A stretch of 64,000 nucleotides of DNA, taken from assembly GCA_964351595.1 (NCBI GenBank), contig CAYGOT010000018.1:1-64000 (forward strand), read 5' to 3'. Positions 26,884 to 36,099 of the stretch are shown piece by piece. Under the pieces are notes generated by a model, which was not told the origin of the DNA, ran no database searches, and saw only the letters and a list, made by a program, of their open reading frames with translations. The stretch is from UBA6059 sp964351595. Lineage in GTDB: Bacteria; Bacteroidota; Bacteroidia; Cytophagales; Cyclobacteriaceae. Numbering within the stretch: position 1 is the first letter of the stretch; the number at the start of each line of letters is the position of its first letter. A program made the translations under genes and the position numbers.

Positions 26884-28172
26884 TACTTGTTCATTAGGTC
26901 TTCGATTTCTTCTGCATGGATGGGTATGTTTCTCATCAGATTGTCATGTCCTTCCCTGGTTACCACAATATTGTCTTCCAGGCGTATACCTATCCCTTCT
27001 TCTCTGATATAGATACCAGGCTCTACCGTAAATACCATTCCTGCTTCAATGGGTTTGTAGAAGGTGCCGACATCATGAACATCCAGTCCAAGAAAATGCG
27101 AGGTGCCGTGCATAAAATATTTGCGATAGAGTGGATTGGCCCTGTCTTGCTTAGCCACATCATGTTTATCAAGTAGTCCCAGTGAGATCAGTTCTCCCTC
27201 CATGATTTTGCCCACTTCCTCGTGATACTCTTTTATCGTAGTGCCAGGCCTCAGAAGATCAGTAGCTTTAGTCTTTACGTGGAGCACTGCATCATAGACT
27301 GCCCTTTGGCGCTTGGTAAACCGGCCATTGACAGGGATGGTGCGGGTCATGTCCGCGTTATAGTTGGCATATTCAGCGCCCACATCCATCAGGAGTAGGT
27401 CGCCATCTTTGCATTGTTGATTATTGGAGATATAGTGCAGCACGCATGCGCTCGCGCCTGAGGCGATGATCGGATCATAGGCAAAGCCTCTGGACCGATT
27501 GCGTACGAATTCATGAATATACTCAGCTTCTATTTCGTACTCCCAGGCGCCAGGAGAGACTTTGTCGAGTATCCGCCTGAATCCCTTTTCTGTAATATTA
27601 CAAGCGTGCTGGAGCGCTTTGATTTCAAGTTGTGACTTGATCATGCGCAATCCCTGAAGGATGGGAGCGAGGCGCTCATAGCGATACAGGGGATATTTAT
27701 TCAGGCACCATTTTACGAACCGGTCGCTTCTTGTAGCCACCTCGGATCCTGCCCGTATGTGCTCATTGGTATCAAGATAGATAGTGCTTGACTCGGCTAA
27801 TACCGTGTAGAGTATTTGCTCAAATTGCTCTTTCCAAAGGATAGTCTTTATCCCGGAAACCTCCGTCGCTTCCTCTTTGGTAAGCTTATGTCCTTCCCAA
27901 ATAGCGATATTTTCATCAGTTTCTCTTAGAAAGAGTACTTCTCTATATCTCTCATCCGGGAAGTCAGGCGCTAGCAGCAGTATCGATTCTTCCTGATCCG
28001 CTCCGGTGAGATAATAGAGGTTATTGTTTTGCCTGAACGGCATGACACCATCGGCATTGGTCGGCAGTATATCGTTGGAATGTACTACCGCCACTGAATT
28101 GGTTTCAAGCTGTTTGCAGAGCCGCTCCCGGTTGTAAGTGAATAGCTGACTCCCTATTGGATGGTACTTCAT
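26883..28172 (-). CDS. pepP: Xaa-Pro aminopeptidase (aminopeptidase P)
   Basis: A 429-residue peptidase of the M24B family that releases N-terminal residues before proline. The N-terminal AMP_N domain has NTNEHIRAGS-type segments and ADGVMPFRQNNNLYYLTG. The C-terminal pita-bread fold shows the metal ligands: LLMDVGAEYANYNADMTRT (two Asp), HGTSHFLGLDVHDVG (His), VFTVEPGIYI (Glu) and IGIRLEDNIVV (Glu). The length is typical. It starts at ATG. Confidence 0.93.
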   Translation of the reverse strand: MKYHPIGSQLFTYNRERLCKQLETNSVAVVHSNDILPTNADGVMPFRQNNNLYYLTGADQEESILLLAPDFPDERYREVLFLRETDENIAIWEGHKLTKEEATEVSGIKTILWKEQFEQILYTVLAESSTIYLDTNEHIRAGSEVATRSDRFVKWCLNKYPLYRYERLAPILQGLRMIKSQLEIKALQHACNITEKGFRRILDKVSPGAWEYEIEAEYIHEFVRNRSRGFAYDPIIASGASACVLHYISNNQQCKDGDLLLMDVGAEYANYNADMTRTIPVNGRFTKRQRAVYDAVLHVKTKATDLLRPGTTIKEYHEEVGKIMEGELISLGLLDKHDVAKQDRANPLYRKYFMHGTSHFLGLDVHDVGTFYKPIEAGMVFTVEPGIYIREEGIGIRLEDNIVVTREGHDNLMRNIPIHAEEIEDLMNK

Positions 28173-28276
28173 AGCATATGGGTTATGTTCTCCGCAGCAG
28201 CGGAATGATCACGAAGTGAATTTAAATCTTACCACTTTCCGATGGGTAACACTGAGTTTATTATTTTTCAGATGGC

Positions 28277-29701
28277 ATGAAATACGTTCTACTCTTCTGG
28301 GCATGTTTATCCTTTTCATTGGGGTTACACGGGCAAAAAAGACCTGTTTGGCTCTACCTGAATGGTGAAGCCGAATATGAAGCTGTACTTGACCTTGAGA
28401 ATGACATTTTGGAAGATCACTATTATTCAAGATGGCTCCATGCTATAGGCGTGCAGCTGGAAGAGAAGGATATCCGGCGCATGTTGTCCAATGCGATGAT
28501 CTCAGAGATCACTTCCCAGCACTACTTCTCTTACCAGAAATCTCCTGATCAAACCCAAAGCATGGGCTTTGCGCTGGAGCAGATAGGAGCGGAGTTGTTT
28601 TTTGAAAGAGGACTTGACGGTGAGGGGATTGCTATTGGAGTGATTGATGGAGGTTTTCTGGACGCGAATAAAATAGACCCATTAAGTCATTTGTTTGAAG
28701 CGGGATCAATCAAAGCGTACCGAGACTATATCACACCTGACCTTGAGCCTTATGCCGGAATTAAAGCGCTTGATGATCGACATGGGACGGATGTCCTTCA
28801 GTTGATTGGAGGCAAGAGCGGACAGACTGGTGTTATTCATGGTCTAGCAACTGCAAGTGACTACTATCTGGCCAGAACCGATCATGGTGCATCTGAGAAG
28901 AAGATCGAGGAAATGTACCTGATTGAGGCCCTGGAATGGATGGATAGCCTGGAAATCAAGCTGGTTAACGTATCACTGGGCTATACCGATGGGTTTGAAA
29001 ACAGTGCAGATAACTACAGTCCACAAGACATTAACGGCACTTCGGCTATTGCTAAGGCCGTCCAGCACGCTGCGGATAAAGAAGGTATGTTGATCGTAAT
29101 GCCAGCTGGTAATGATGGCAATACAAACTGGAGAGTACTCTCTACGCCAGCGGATGCCCGGGGTGTGCTGACCGTAGGGGCTACTAAGTTCAGGCATTGG
29201 GATAAGATGGATTTTAGCTCAGTCGGCCCGGACGGACTACCTTATTTGAAGCCGGAAATATCTTGTTTTGCCAGCGATGGCACTTCCTTTTCAGCTCCCA
29301 TTATTACAGGCATGGCAGCATTGATCTGGCAGGCTAAGCCAGACCTCAGCAATGATGAAGTAAAGGAGATCATCCTTCGATCCGGACATCTATATCCTTT
29401 TGGGAATAACTATGTGGGCTATGGAGTACCACTTGCCTCACGGGTAATTGAGCAGCTTGACAATAGAGCCCTTGCGACTGTCGAAAGTATAAAAGTCTAC
29501 AAGGACACCTATCGAATCGCAGAGAAATGTGAACAACACTATGTGGTGTATCAAAAAGCTGACAAATGGAGCGTCATAGCTGAGAAATATACGAGAACCA
29601 AGGGCGTTAAGCCCAAAATCACACGGTTGAACAATGCGGCATTCACGACAGTAATACTAGACAACTCTCAGGTATACGAACTCCAGTGGATGAAGGAGTA
29701 A
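28277..29701 (+). CDS. Secreted subtilisin-like serine peptidase (S8)
   Basis: A 474-residue exported protease with a signal peptide (MKYVLLFWACLSFSLGLHGQ). The catalytic triad is visible: Asp in AIGVIDGGF, His in DDRHGTDVLQL and Ser in GTSFSAPIITGMAALIW. The oxyanion Asn lies in MPAGNDGNTNW. A C-terminal stretch of about 80 residues is beta-rich. I see no type IX sorting domain at the end. It is divergent from pepP across a 104-base gap. Confidence 0.92.
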   Translation: MKYVLLFWACLSFSLGLHGQKRPVWLYLNGEAEYEAVLDLENDILEDHYYSRWLHAIGVQLEEKDIRRMLSNAMISEITSQHYFSYQKSPDQTQSMGFALEQIGAELFFERGLDGEGIAIGVIDGGFLDANKIDPLSHLFEAGSIKAYRDYITPDLEPYAGIKALDDRHGTDVLQLIGGKSGQTGVIHGLATASDYYLARTDHGASEKKIEEMYLIEALEWMDSLEIKLVNVSLGYTDGFENSADNYSPQDINGTSAIAKAVQHAADKEGMLIVMPAGNDGNTNWRVLSTPADARGVLTVGATKFRHWDKMDFSSVGPDGLPYLKPEISCFASDGTSFSAPIITGMAALIWQAKPDLSNDEVKEIILRSGHLYPFGNNYVGYGVPLASRVIEQLDNRALATVESIKVYKDTYRIAEKCEQHYVVYQKADKWSVIAEKYTRTKGVKPKITRLNNAAFTTVILDNSQVYELQWMKE

Positions 29702-29719
29702 GTTTAGTCGCTGCTTCTA

Positions 29720-31099
29720 TCACCACTCTTTTTTATAAAATTCGAAATCACCCTCTTTTCCGATTTTGCGGTAGCTGTTTGTTACCATCTCCTTGAACCA
29801 GCCGTATCTGTATTCTTCGGATAAAATGATAAAGTCGGGTTCAGTATTGAAAATCCTAACTAACTCCTTTTCTACATCTATCTCTAGTGTCTGAATATGA
29901 GAGTCCCTCATCATCAAAGTGGAGTGAACGTAAGGAGTTGGAGAAGTCTTGCCTAAGTACCAGTATAAAAACTGAGGTGCATCTCCTGCGTACAAAGTCG
30001 CATTCTGCGGCATCACATTTTCGGCGTACAAGGCTAACTCTTTAGTGTAATTTGGTCTTACGACATATCTCTTGTAATAGAAATGAAATAGAAAAATCAT
30101 GTACACAAGCCCTATAGCGCTGAGTGCGGCGACCATATACCTTTTATTCATTAGCCGCATAACCCAGGGTAATGAACCAATCATTCCTACCGCAAAACTT
30201 ACAGGATAAGATAGCTGAAGATAATAATGTGAATGCGCCTTACCTGTAAATGAAACAGCCAACAGGTCAAAGATCAGTAGCAGACCAATAAACCAAAGCG
30301 TTTTTTTCCTCCACGCTTCTGACGTCAATGACAACAATCCAAGAATAAAAAAAGGAAGGTAGACGAGTATCCCTTTGAGCAGAAACGTGAGCGTAGTGGA
30401 CCACTCTTTCGGGTTCATATAATTACCTGGAGCGACATAGGTGACGAAATGATAGTAGTCATAATAGCCCTTCCAGAAGTAAACTATATGCACGCAGGCG
30501 AAAGGAATGAAAAACCCAATCATCATTAAAGCCATACGGCTGAATTGCTGCCTAAACTGCTTTTTTACTATCGAGCTAATCAGGAAGAAAAGTCCGACGG
30601 CTGCAAAGTCAAAAATTGCCAGTTGCTTGATGATAAAGGCCAGACCAAAGATCAATCCTGCTGTAAGGAATTGCAGATGACGGGAAGCTGTCAAGAATCT
30701 GTAAATACCGAACGAAATAAAGAAGATGAAGAAGGTCTCAGCATTCGATGCAAACCCAAAATAAAAATTGCACATCAATATGAACACTATGGCAGAGAGT
30801 AGTGCGGAAGAGAAGCTAAGCTGGAGATGCCTTTTAGCCTTGTAAAGGAAAAAGGCCGAACCTGATACGAAGAGAACAGTGATGAGCCTTATTGCAAGCA
30901 TGGACTTTCCAAAAACTAGCTGGATCATCGCGAAGATCAAAAAGACTCCCGGCTGCTTGATGTCGATCACATCTTTGTAGAGTACAGCTCCATTGAGCAT
31001 GTGATCAGCAATTACCGCATAGGTGGTTTCATCTGCATCGAGACTCCATGATGATAATATCATCGACCTCATAATCAGAGTAATGCCGGTAAGTATCAC
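29720..31099 (-). CDS. GT-C type membrane glycosyltransferase (family 39-like)
   Basis: A 459-residue polytopic membrane protein with about ten hydrophobic segments. The first extracytoplasmic loop carries SWSLDADETTYAVIADHML followed by KDVIDIKQPGVF, the acidic-residue loop of ArnT/PMT-like lipid-linked sugar transferases. The start codon is a GTG at 31099. The frame remains open to about 31194 without an ATG or GTG, so translation may begin at another codon upstream. Donor and acceptor are unknown. The neighbour on the same strand is a GT9 transferase, suggesting lipid or surface glycan assembly. Confidence 0.8.
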   Translation of the reverse strand: MILTGITLIMRSMILSSWSLDADETTYAVIADHMLNGAVLYKDVIDIKQPGVFLIFAMIQLVFGKSMLAIRLITVLFVSGSAFFLYKAKRHLQLSFSSALLSAIVFILMCNFYFGFASNAETFFIFFISFGIYRFLTASRHLQFLTAGLIFGLAFIIKQLAIFDFAAVGLFFLISSIVKKQFRQQFSRMALMMIGFFIPFACVHIVYFWKGYYDYYHFVTYVAPGNYMNPKEWSTTLTFLLKGILVYLPFFILGLLSLTSEAWRKKTLWFIGLLLIFDLLAVSFTGKAHSHYYLQLSYPVSFAVGMIGSLPWVMRLMNKRYMVAALSAIGLVYMIFLFHFYYKRYVVRPNYTKELALYAENVMPQNATLYAGDAPQFLYWYLGKTSPTPYVHSTLMMRDSHIQTLEIDVEKELVRIFNTEPDFIILSEEYRYGWFKEMVTNSYRKIGKEGDFEFYKKEW

Positions 31100-31245
31100 G
31101 AAAATAAGGAGATCGTTAGCAGCTAGCTGCTTACCCAGTTTATTGGTAGATGAAATAATGACAGGTTGGTTGATAATCGACTTGAAGATATGAAAAAATC
31201 AGACTCCTGATTCACCGCTGATGTAGAACTACTAGGCGGCTTAAT

Positions 31246-32235
31246 CTATTCAGAAGCCCTATCGAGCAGCTGCTTTATTTCTATGGTATTGGCACAGTCG
31301 AAGTGACCTTTTGGGCATGCCTTGTGACCATGTAAACCACAGGGCCGACAATTCAGGTGCTGCTCAGTTTCAACAACCACAGCATTATCAGCCAATGGTC
31401 CGAAACCAAACCTCGGAACAGTAGAGCAAAATACAGCTGTCGTTGGCGCATTAACTGCCGAGGCAAGATGGAGCGGGCCAGAGTCGTTCATATAGTTCAT
31501 GGAGGCATCTCTCATTAGAAGGGCAGACTCTCTCAGGCTCAGCTTACCGCAGAGGTTTGTCATCCTATCGTAAGAAGATTGCTCTATTATTTCCTGACAA
31601 AACCTGGCGTCATTGGGGCCACCAATCAGGAATACAGCCCCATCAAATGCCAATTGATTAAGGAATTCAACCCATCGATTTTGAGGAAATTGCTTGGTAA
31701 ACCAAACGCTGGTAGGTGCGATGGTGATGTATTGGCTCTCGCTGAGAGGCTTAACCGTCTGCTTATCTTGATCTGAGAAATAGATTTTTGGTCGGGATGC
31801 CTGAGTATCCGTTAATGAGGCGATGATCTGATGGTTTCGTTCTACCTCATGTGTACCATCACCTATCGTGTGTCCAAACTTTTCATTGTAATGAAAAGAC
31901 AAAGGATTCTTGGTGTAGCCGCGTTTTTCCTTAGCCCTTGCCAAAAAGCTGATCAACCCACTTGAGGCATAGCGTTGGAGATTTACCGATAGGTCATAAG
32001 TACGCTCTCGTACAGCTCGTATGACCTGGCTCAGCGCACTATACTTACCCTTTGATTTATCCCATTCTATGATCCGATCAATATATGGCGCAGTTTCCAG
32101 CACGGATTTGACGCCTTTTCTCACCACATAGTCGACAGTAGCCTGAGGATACTGCTGGTGGAGCTTTTCAGCCAGAGCTGTCGATAGAATGACATCCCCA
32201 ATGTAGGCTGTCTGAATGATGAGAATGCGCTGCAA
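31246..32235 (-). CDS. Glycosyltransferase family 9 (heptosyltransferase-like)
   Basis: A 329-residue cytoplasmic GT-B enzyme of the ADP-heptose:LPS heptosyltransferase type. It starts at TTG with RILIIQTAYIGDVILSTALA, the family's typical N-terminus, and the C-terminal donor half has MNYMNDSGPLHLASAVNAPT and AVFCSTVPRFGFGPL. The C-terminus has several Cys (CRPCGLHGHKACPKGHFDCA) that may bind metal. It is followed by the GT-C membrane transferase on the same strand after 146 bases. Confidence 0.9.
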   Translation of the reverse strand: MQRILIIQTAYIGDVILSTALAEKLHQQYPQATVDYVVRKGVKSVLETAPYIDRIIEWDKSKGKYSALSQVIRAVRERTYDLSVNLQRYASSGLISFLARAKEKRGYTKNPLSFHYNEKFGHTIGDGTHEVERNHQIIASLTDTQASRPKIYFSDQDKQTVKPLSESQYITIAPTSVWFTKQFPQNRWVEFLNQLAFDGAVFLIGGPNDARFCQEIIEQSSYDRMTNLCGKLSLRESALLMRDASMNYMNDSGPLHLASAVNAPTTAVFCSTVPRFGFGPLADNAVVVETEQHLNCRPCGLHGHKACPKGHFDCANTIEIKQLLDRASE

Positions 32236-32332
32236 GTCGTGTGTAGGTAGACGGTAAAAATAAGTAAATTTGCGCCCCTATCAAGATGACAAATGCTTGT
32301 TGTCTTTAGAGAACACAGCCCGGGAGCAAACG

Positions 32333-33565
32333 ATGGATTACGAATTGATGACACTGCCCAATGGCATACGGGTAGTACATAAGCAAGTGGCCAACACGAA
32401 AATCGCGCATTGTGGGATCATGCTCGATATTGGCAGTAGGGATGAAGGGCCCGACCAGCAGGGGATCGCTCACTTCTGGGAGCATATGGCCTTTAAGGGT
32501 ACGCAAAAGCGAAAATCCTATCATATACTTAGCAGAATAGACTCACTCGGTGGAGAACTCAACGCCTACACTACAAAAGAGAAAATTTGCTTCTATTCGG
32601 CGATTATGGATACTCATCTGGCAAAGTCAGTCGAGCTTCTTGCCGATATTACTTTTCATTCCATATTTCCTCAGAAGCACATCGAGAAAGAGCGAGGAGT
32701 GATAATCGAGGAGATGGCGATGTACCGGGACAATCCTGAGGATGCTATTCAGGATGAGTTTGATGAAGTGCTCTTTGGAGATCATCAGTTGGGTAAAAAT
32801 ATCCTTGGGAATGAGATCAGTGTTGGAGGATTTCAGAGATCAGACTTTGAGCGATTTCTCATGGAGAACCTCAATACTGAGAAGGTAATTCTGTCCTCAG
32901 TGGGTAGTTATCCTGCGAAGAAGATATTCCGATTAGCCGAGCGCTACCTTGGAGATGTGCCCTCGGTCAAAGCGGACAAAATCAGGTCTGGCTTTGATCA
33001 ATATGTGCCCAAGGCAATCGAGCGACCCAAGCCCACCTATCAGGCACAGTGCGTACTGGGTACAACCGCTTATGCCATTGCGGATGAGAAGAGACTTCCT
33101 TTTTTCCTGCTTGTCAACCTGCTCGGTGGGCCCGGCATGAACTCACGACTCAACCTGGCCATTAGGGAGAAGTACGGTTTCGTCTATTCGATAGAGGCGC
33201 ATTATAGCCCATACATCGATACTGGTGCGTTGGGCATCTTTTTTGGAACTGATGGACGCCATGTTAAGCGGGTGTATCAGCTGGTCCTCCGTGAACTGGA
33301 AAGGCTTAGAAATCAGCCACTTGGCAACTTGCAATTGCACATGGCCAAAGAGCAGCTAAGGGGACAATTGGCTATGTCTGAGGAGAACAACAACAGCATT
33401 ATGCTGATACTCAGCAAAAGCCTGCTGGATCTGGGCGAGGTGCGATCACTGGAGCGGGTCTTTGAGCAGATCGATGCGATCACCCAGCATGACCTGATGG
33501 ATTTGGCCAATGAAATCTTCGAACCCACCCGGCTGAGTACGTTGACCTACCTACCGGAAAATTAG
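32333..33565 (+). CDS. M16 family peptidase (insulinase-like)
   Basis: About 410 residues from the ATG at 32333 (MDYELMTLPNGIRVVHKQV), preferred over an in-frame TTG at 32270. The zinc motif HxxEH reads HFWEHMAFKGTQ, with a downstream Glu in EERGVIIEEM-type context (KERGVIIEEMAMY). It is a single M16 unit with both the N- and C-terminal M16 halves and no signal peptide, so it is probably cytoplasmic or a processing peptidase. The upstream neighbour is on the other strand. Confidence 0.92.
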   Translation: MDYELMTLPNGIRVVHKQVANTKIAHCGIMLDIGSRDEGPDQQGIAHFWEHMAFKGTQKRKSYHILSRIDSLGGELNAYTTKEKICFYSAIMDTHLAKSVELLADITFHSIFPQKHIEKERGVIIEEMAMYRDNPEDAIQDEFDEVLFGDHQLGKNILGNEISVGGFQRSDFERFLMENLNTEKVILSSVGSYPAKKIFRLAERYLGDVPSVKADKIRSGFDQYVPKAIERPKPTYQAQCVLGTTAYAIADEKRLPFFLLVNLLGGPGMNSRLNLAIREKYGFVYSIEAHYSPYIDTGALGIFFGTDGRHVKRVYQLVLRELERLRNQPLGNLQLHMAKEQLRGQLAMSEENNNSIMLILSKSLLDLGEVRSLERVFEQIDAITQHDLMDLANEIFEPTRLSTLTYLPEN

Positions 33566-33676
33566 TAGCGGCCTTCCACCTATCCCGATAGGTAAAGCCA
33601 GTGGGTACTTTTCGGTCAATACTGCATACTTTGCGTTTGATCCACCCAAAAGTTAATTTCGATACAAAACTCATCT

Positions 33677-34321
33677 ATGGATTTTTTACCTGACGATCTC
33701 CAGGAGTATATAGAAGCCCACACAGAAGCAGAGTCCGCCCTGCTCCAGAAAATCAATCGTGATACCCATGTCAATGTGCTGATGCCGCGGATGCTTTCCG
33801 GACATCTACAGGGTAGGGTGCTCAGTATGATTTCACATATGGTGAAGCCTAAATGTGCCTTAGAGATAGGCACCTACACTGGTTATGCGACACTCTGCCT
33901 GGCTGAGGGGATGGACGAAAGTGGCGAGATTATCACCATTGATGTCAACGAGGAACTGGAGGAGCGGGTATGTACGAATTTTGAAGAGGCTAGCGTTGAA
34001 GCTAGTATTGATTATCGGGTTGGGAATGCGGTTGAGATCATTCCAACGCTGGACAAGCAATTTGACCTGGTTTTCATCGATGCAGATAAAATGAACTACA
34101 GCCTTTATTTTGATTTGATCATTGACAAGGTGGTGCCAGGAGGATATATCCTCGCGGATAATGTGCTTTGGAGCGGTAAAGTGATCGAGGAAGATGTGAA
34201 AAGCGGCGATAAGGACACTGCCGGCATATTGGAGTTCAATAAGAAGGTGCATGAAGATACGCGGGTGTCTAATGTGCTCTTTCCGATCAGGGATGGAATT
34301 ATGGTGCTAAGGAAACTATGA
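33677..34321 (+). CDS. O-methyltransferase, caffeoyl-CoA type
   Basis: A 214-residue SAM-dependent methyltransferase of the class II O-methyltransferase family. The SAM-binding motif is LEIGTYTGYATLCLAEGM, with DLVFIDADKMNYSLYFD and GGYILADNVLWSGKV (metal-coordinating Asp and Asn). Family members use Mg and methylate catechol-like hydroxyls, but the bacterial substrate is unknown (some act on wobble uridine as TrmR). The stop overlaps the start of the next gene by 4 bases (ATGA). Confidence 0.9.
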   Translation: MDFLPDDLQEYIEAHTEAESALLQKINRDTHVNVLMPRMLSGHLQGRVLSMISHMVKPKCALEIGTYTGYATLCLAEGMDESGEIITIDVNEELEERVCTNFEEASVEASIDYRVGNAVEIIPTLDKQFDLVFIDADKMNYSLYFDLIIDKVVPGGYILADNVLWSGKVIEEDVKSGDKDTAGILEFNKKVHEDTRVSNVLFPIRDGIMVLRKL

Positions 34322-36087
34322 GTAAACTCCTCGGTCTGATCTTCTTGCTATTTCTCGTCCAGCCGAATCAGGCCAGGTCTCAAAACACGGCACCCAAAGT
34401 ACCCTCCCAAATGGAATTTGGTGGGATGAAGCTGAAGCTGTCAGAAGCTGCAAGAAATGAAATCCAGCGTGATGTTAACGCCCTCCATTCCAGTCGGAAG
34501 TATTTTGATATTAAGCTTGACAGGGTCAATCTCTACTTCCCGATTATTGAGGAGATATTTAAAGAGGAGGAGATTCCTGAAGACTTCAAGTACCTGGTCA
34601 TCCAGGAAAGTGCGCTAATCTCCGATGCTGTGTCCTCTGCGAATGCAGTCGGCTATTGGCAGTTTAAAGACTTTACTGGTAAGGAGGTAGGTCTGCGCAT
34701 CGACAAGCAAGTCGACGAGCGCCTCAACATCGTATCAGCTACCCACGGAGCAGCCAAGTACATGAAGCGGAATAATTTCTATTTCCGTAACTGGATATAC
34801 TCCCTCATGGCCTACAACACCGGTCGTGGAGGTGCACAGCGCTATGTGAACAAGAAGAATTTTGGAGCGACCACCATGATGATTGATAACAATACGCACT
34901 GGTATGTGAAGAAATTTTTAGCTCATAAAGTAGCCTTCGAAAATGAAATAGGTGGACCGCATTCAGAGGGTCTGCGACTGGAGATATCGACCAAGTCTGG
35001 GGGTAAGTCACTCGAAAAAGTAGCGCGTGAATTTGGTATTGAATACAGTCTGCTAGCGCAATATAATAAGTGGCTGCTACGAGGAGATGTACCAGAAGAT
35101 AAGGAGTATTCGGTGATTTTGCCCAGCTATCGCAGAATCAAATCAAAGGACCTATCAACTCAGCAAACTAAAAAGAATGAAGAGGAGCCTGGGAAAGTGT
35201 ATGGCGAACTAGGCGAGGTACTTGACGGCAAAGTAGCCGTGATGAGCATCAAGCTCAATGGCCTCCCGGCAGTAATGTCCACCGAAGATGACGATATGAA
35301 GACTTTGGCGAGCAAGGCTGAGATACCTATCAAGCGACTGGCCAAATACAATGAGGTCAGTGAGGAGCACAAGGTGTTGCCCGGAGAGTTCTACTACACC
35401 AAAAAGAAATCCAGGAAAGCGAACATTTACTACTATACCGCCAAAGAGGGCGAGACGCTCTGGAGCATCAGTCAGAAATTTGGAGTGCGCATTGGACAAG
35501 TAGCCAAGTACAACCGCATGGAAATCATCGATGATGTGGAAGCGGGGCGGGTGCTTTGGCTAAGGAAGAAACGACCCTCGGATGTTCCCGTGGAGTATAG
35601 AGATCTTGACCCGGCGGTGGCTGATAAGAAAGGTCTCTATGAGCAGAAAATCGTACAGACCCTGCCTGAGCCAAAGCCAACTGTAGCGCCGGATCCTTCA
35701 GAGCAGGATGAGCCGGAAGTCACTACTACTGCGCCAAAGGCTACAAAGAGAAATACGCACATTGTACAGGGTGGAGAGTCGCTTTATTCCATTGGCCGAC
35801 TTTATGATGTCGGTGTGATGGAGATCGCCGAGTGGAACAATCTTTCTGATTTTGTCATCCACCCGGGACAGCAGCTCATTATCAATGTAGGCGTACCCGA
35901 ATCTTATGAAGAGGTCACTGAAGATCCGGTGAAGAAGAAGGTCATCTTTCATGAAGTGGAACCGGGAGATACGCTCTATTCCATTTCAAGAAAATATGGC
36001 GTGACTGTCGAGCATCTTATGGAAATGAACGGCATGGACAACTACAATATCTCAGTAGGGGATAAGCTTAAAGTGGATGAGGACTAG
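34318..36087 (+). CDS. Lytic transglycosylase with LysM repeats (MltD-like)
   Basis: A 589-residue envelope enzyme that cleaves peptidoglycan glycan strands. Features in order: signal peptide (LLGLIFLLFLVQPNQA), a lytic transglycosylase domain with catalytic Glu in YLVIQESALISDAVS, the AVGYWQFKDFTGKEVGLRID motif and YMKRNNFYF; then a linker and three LysM modules (YYYTAKEGETLWSISQKFGV, HIVQGGESLYSIGRLYDVGV, FHEVEPGDTLYSISRKYGV). It overlaps the O-methyltransferase by 4 bases, so translation is coupled. Confidence 0.93.
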   Translation: MSKLLGLIFLLFLVQPNQARSQNTAPKVPSQMEFGGMKLKLSEAARNEIQRDVNALHSSRKYFDIKLDRVNLYFPIIEEIFKEEEIPEDFKYLVIQESALISDAVSSANAVGYWQFKDFTGKEVGLRIDKQVDERLNIVSATHGAAKYMKRNNFYFRNWIYSLMAYNTGRGGAQRYVNKKNFGATTMMIDNNTHWYVKKFLAHKVAFENEIGGPHSEGLRLEISTKSGGKSLEKVAREFGIEYSLLAQYNKWLLRGDVPEDKEYSVILPSYRRIKSKDLSTQQTKKNEEEPGKVYGELGEVLDGKVAVMSIKLNGLPAVMSTEDDDMKTLASKAEIPIKRLAKYNEVSEEHKVLPGEFYYTKKKSRKANIYYYTAKEGETLWSISQKFGVRIGQVAKYNRMEIIDDVEAGRVLWLRKKRPSDVPVEYRDLDPAVADKKGLYEQKIVQTLPEPKPTVAPDPSEQDEPEVTTTAPKATKRNTHIVQGGESLYSIGRLYDVGVMEIAEWNNLSDFVIHPGQQLIINVGVPESYEEVTEDPVKKKVIFHEVEPGDTLYSISRKYGVTVEHLMEMNGMDNYNISVGDKLKVDED

Positions 36088-36099
36088 TAGTTTCCTAGC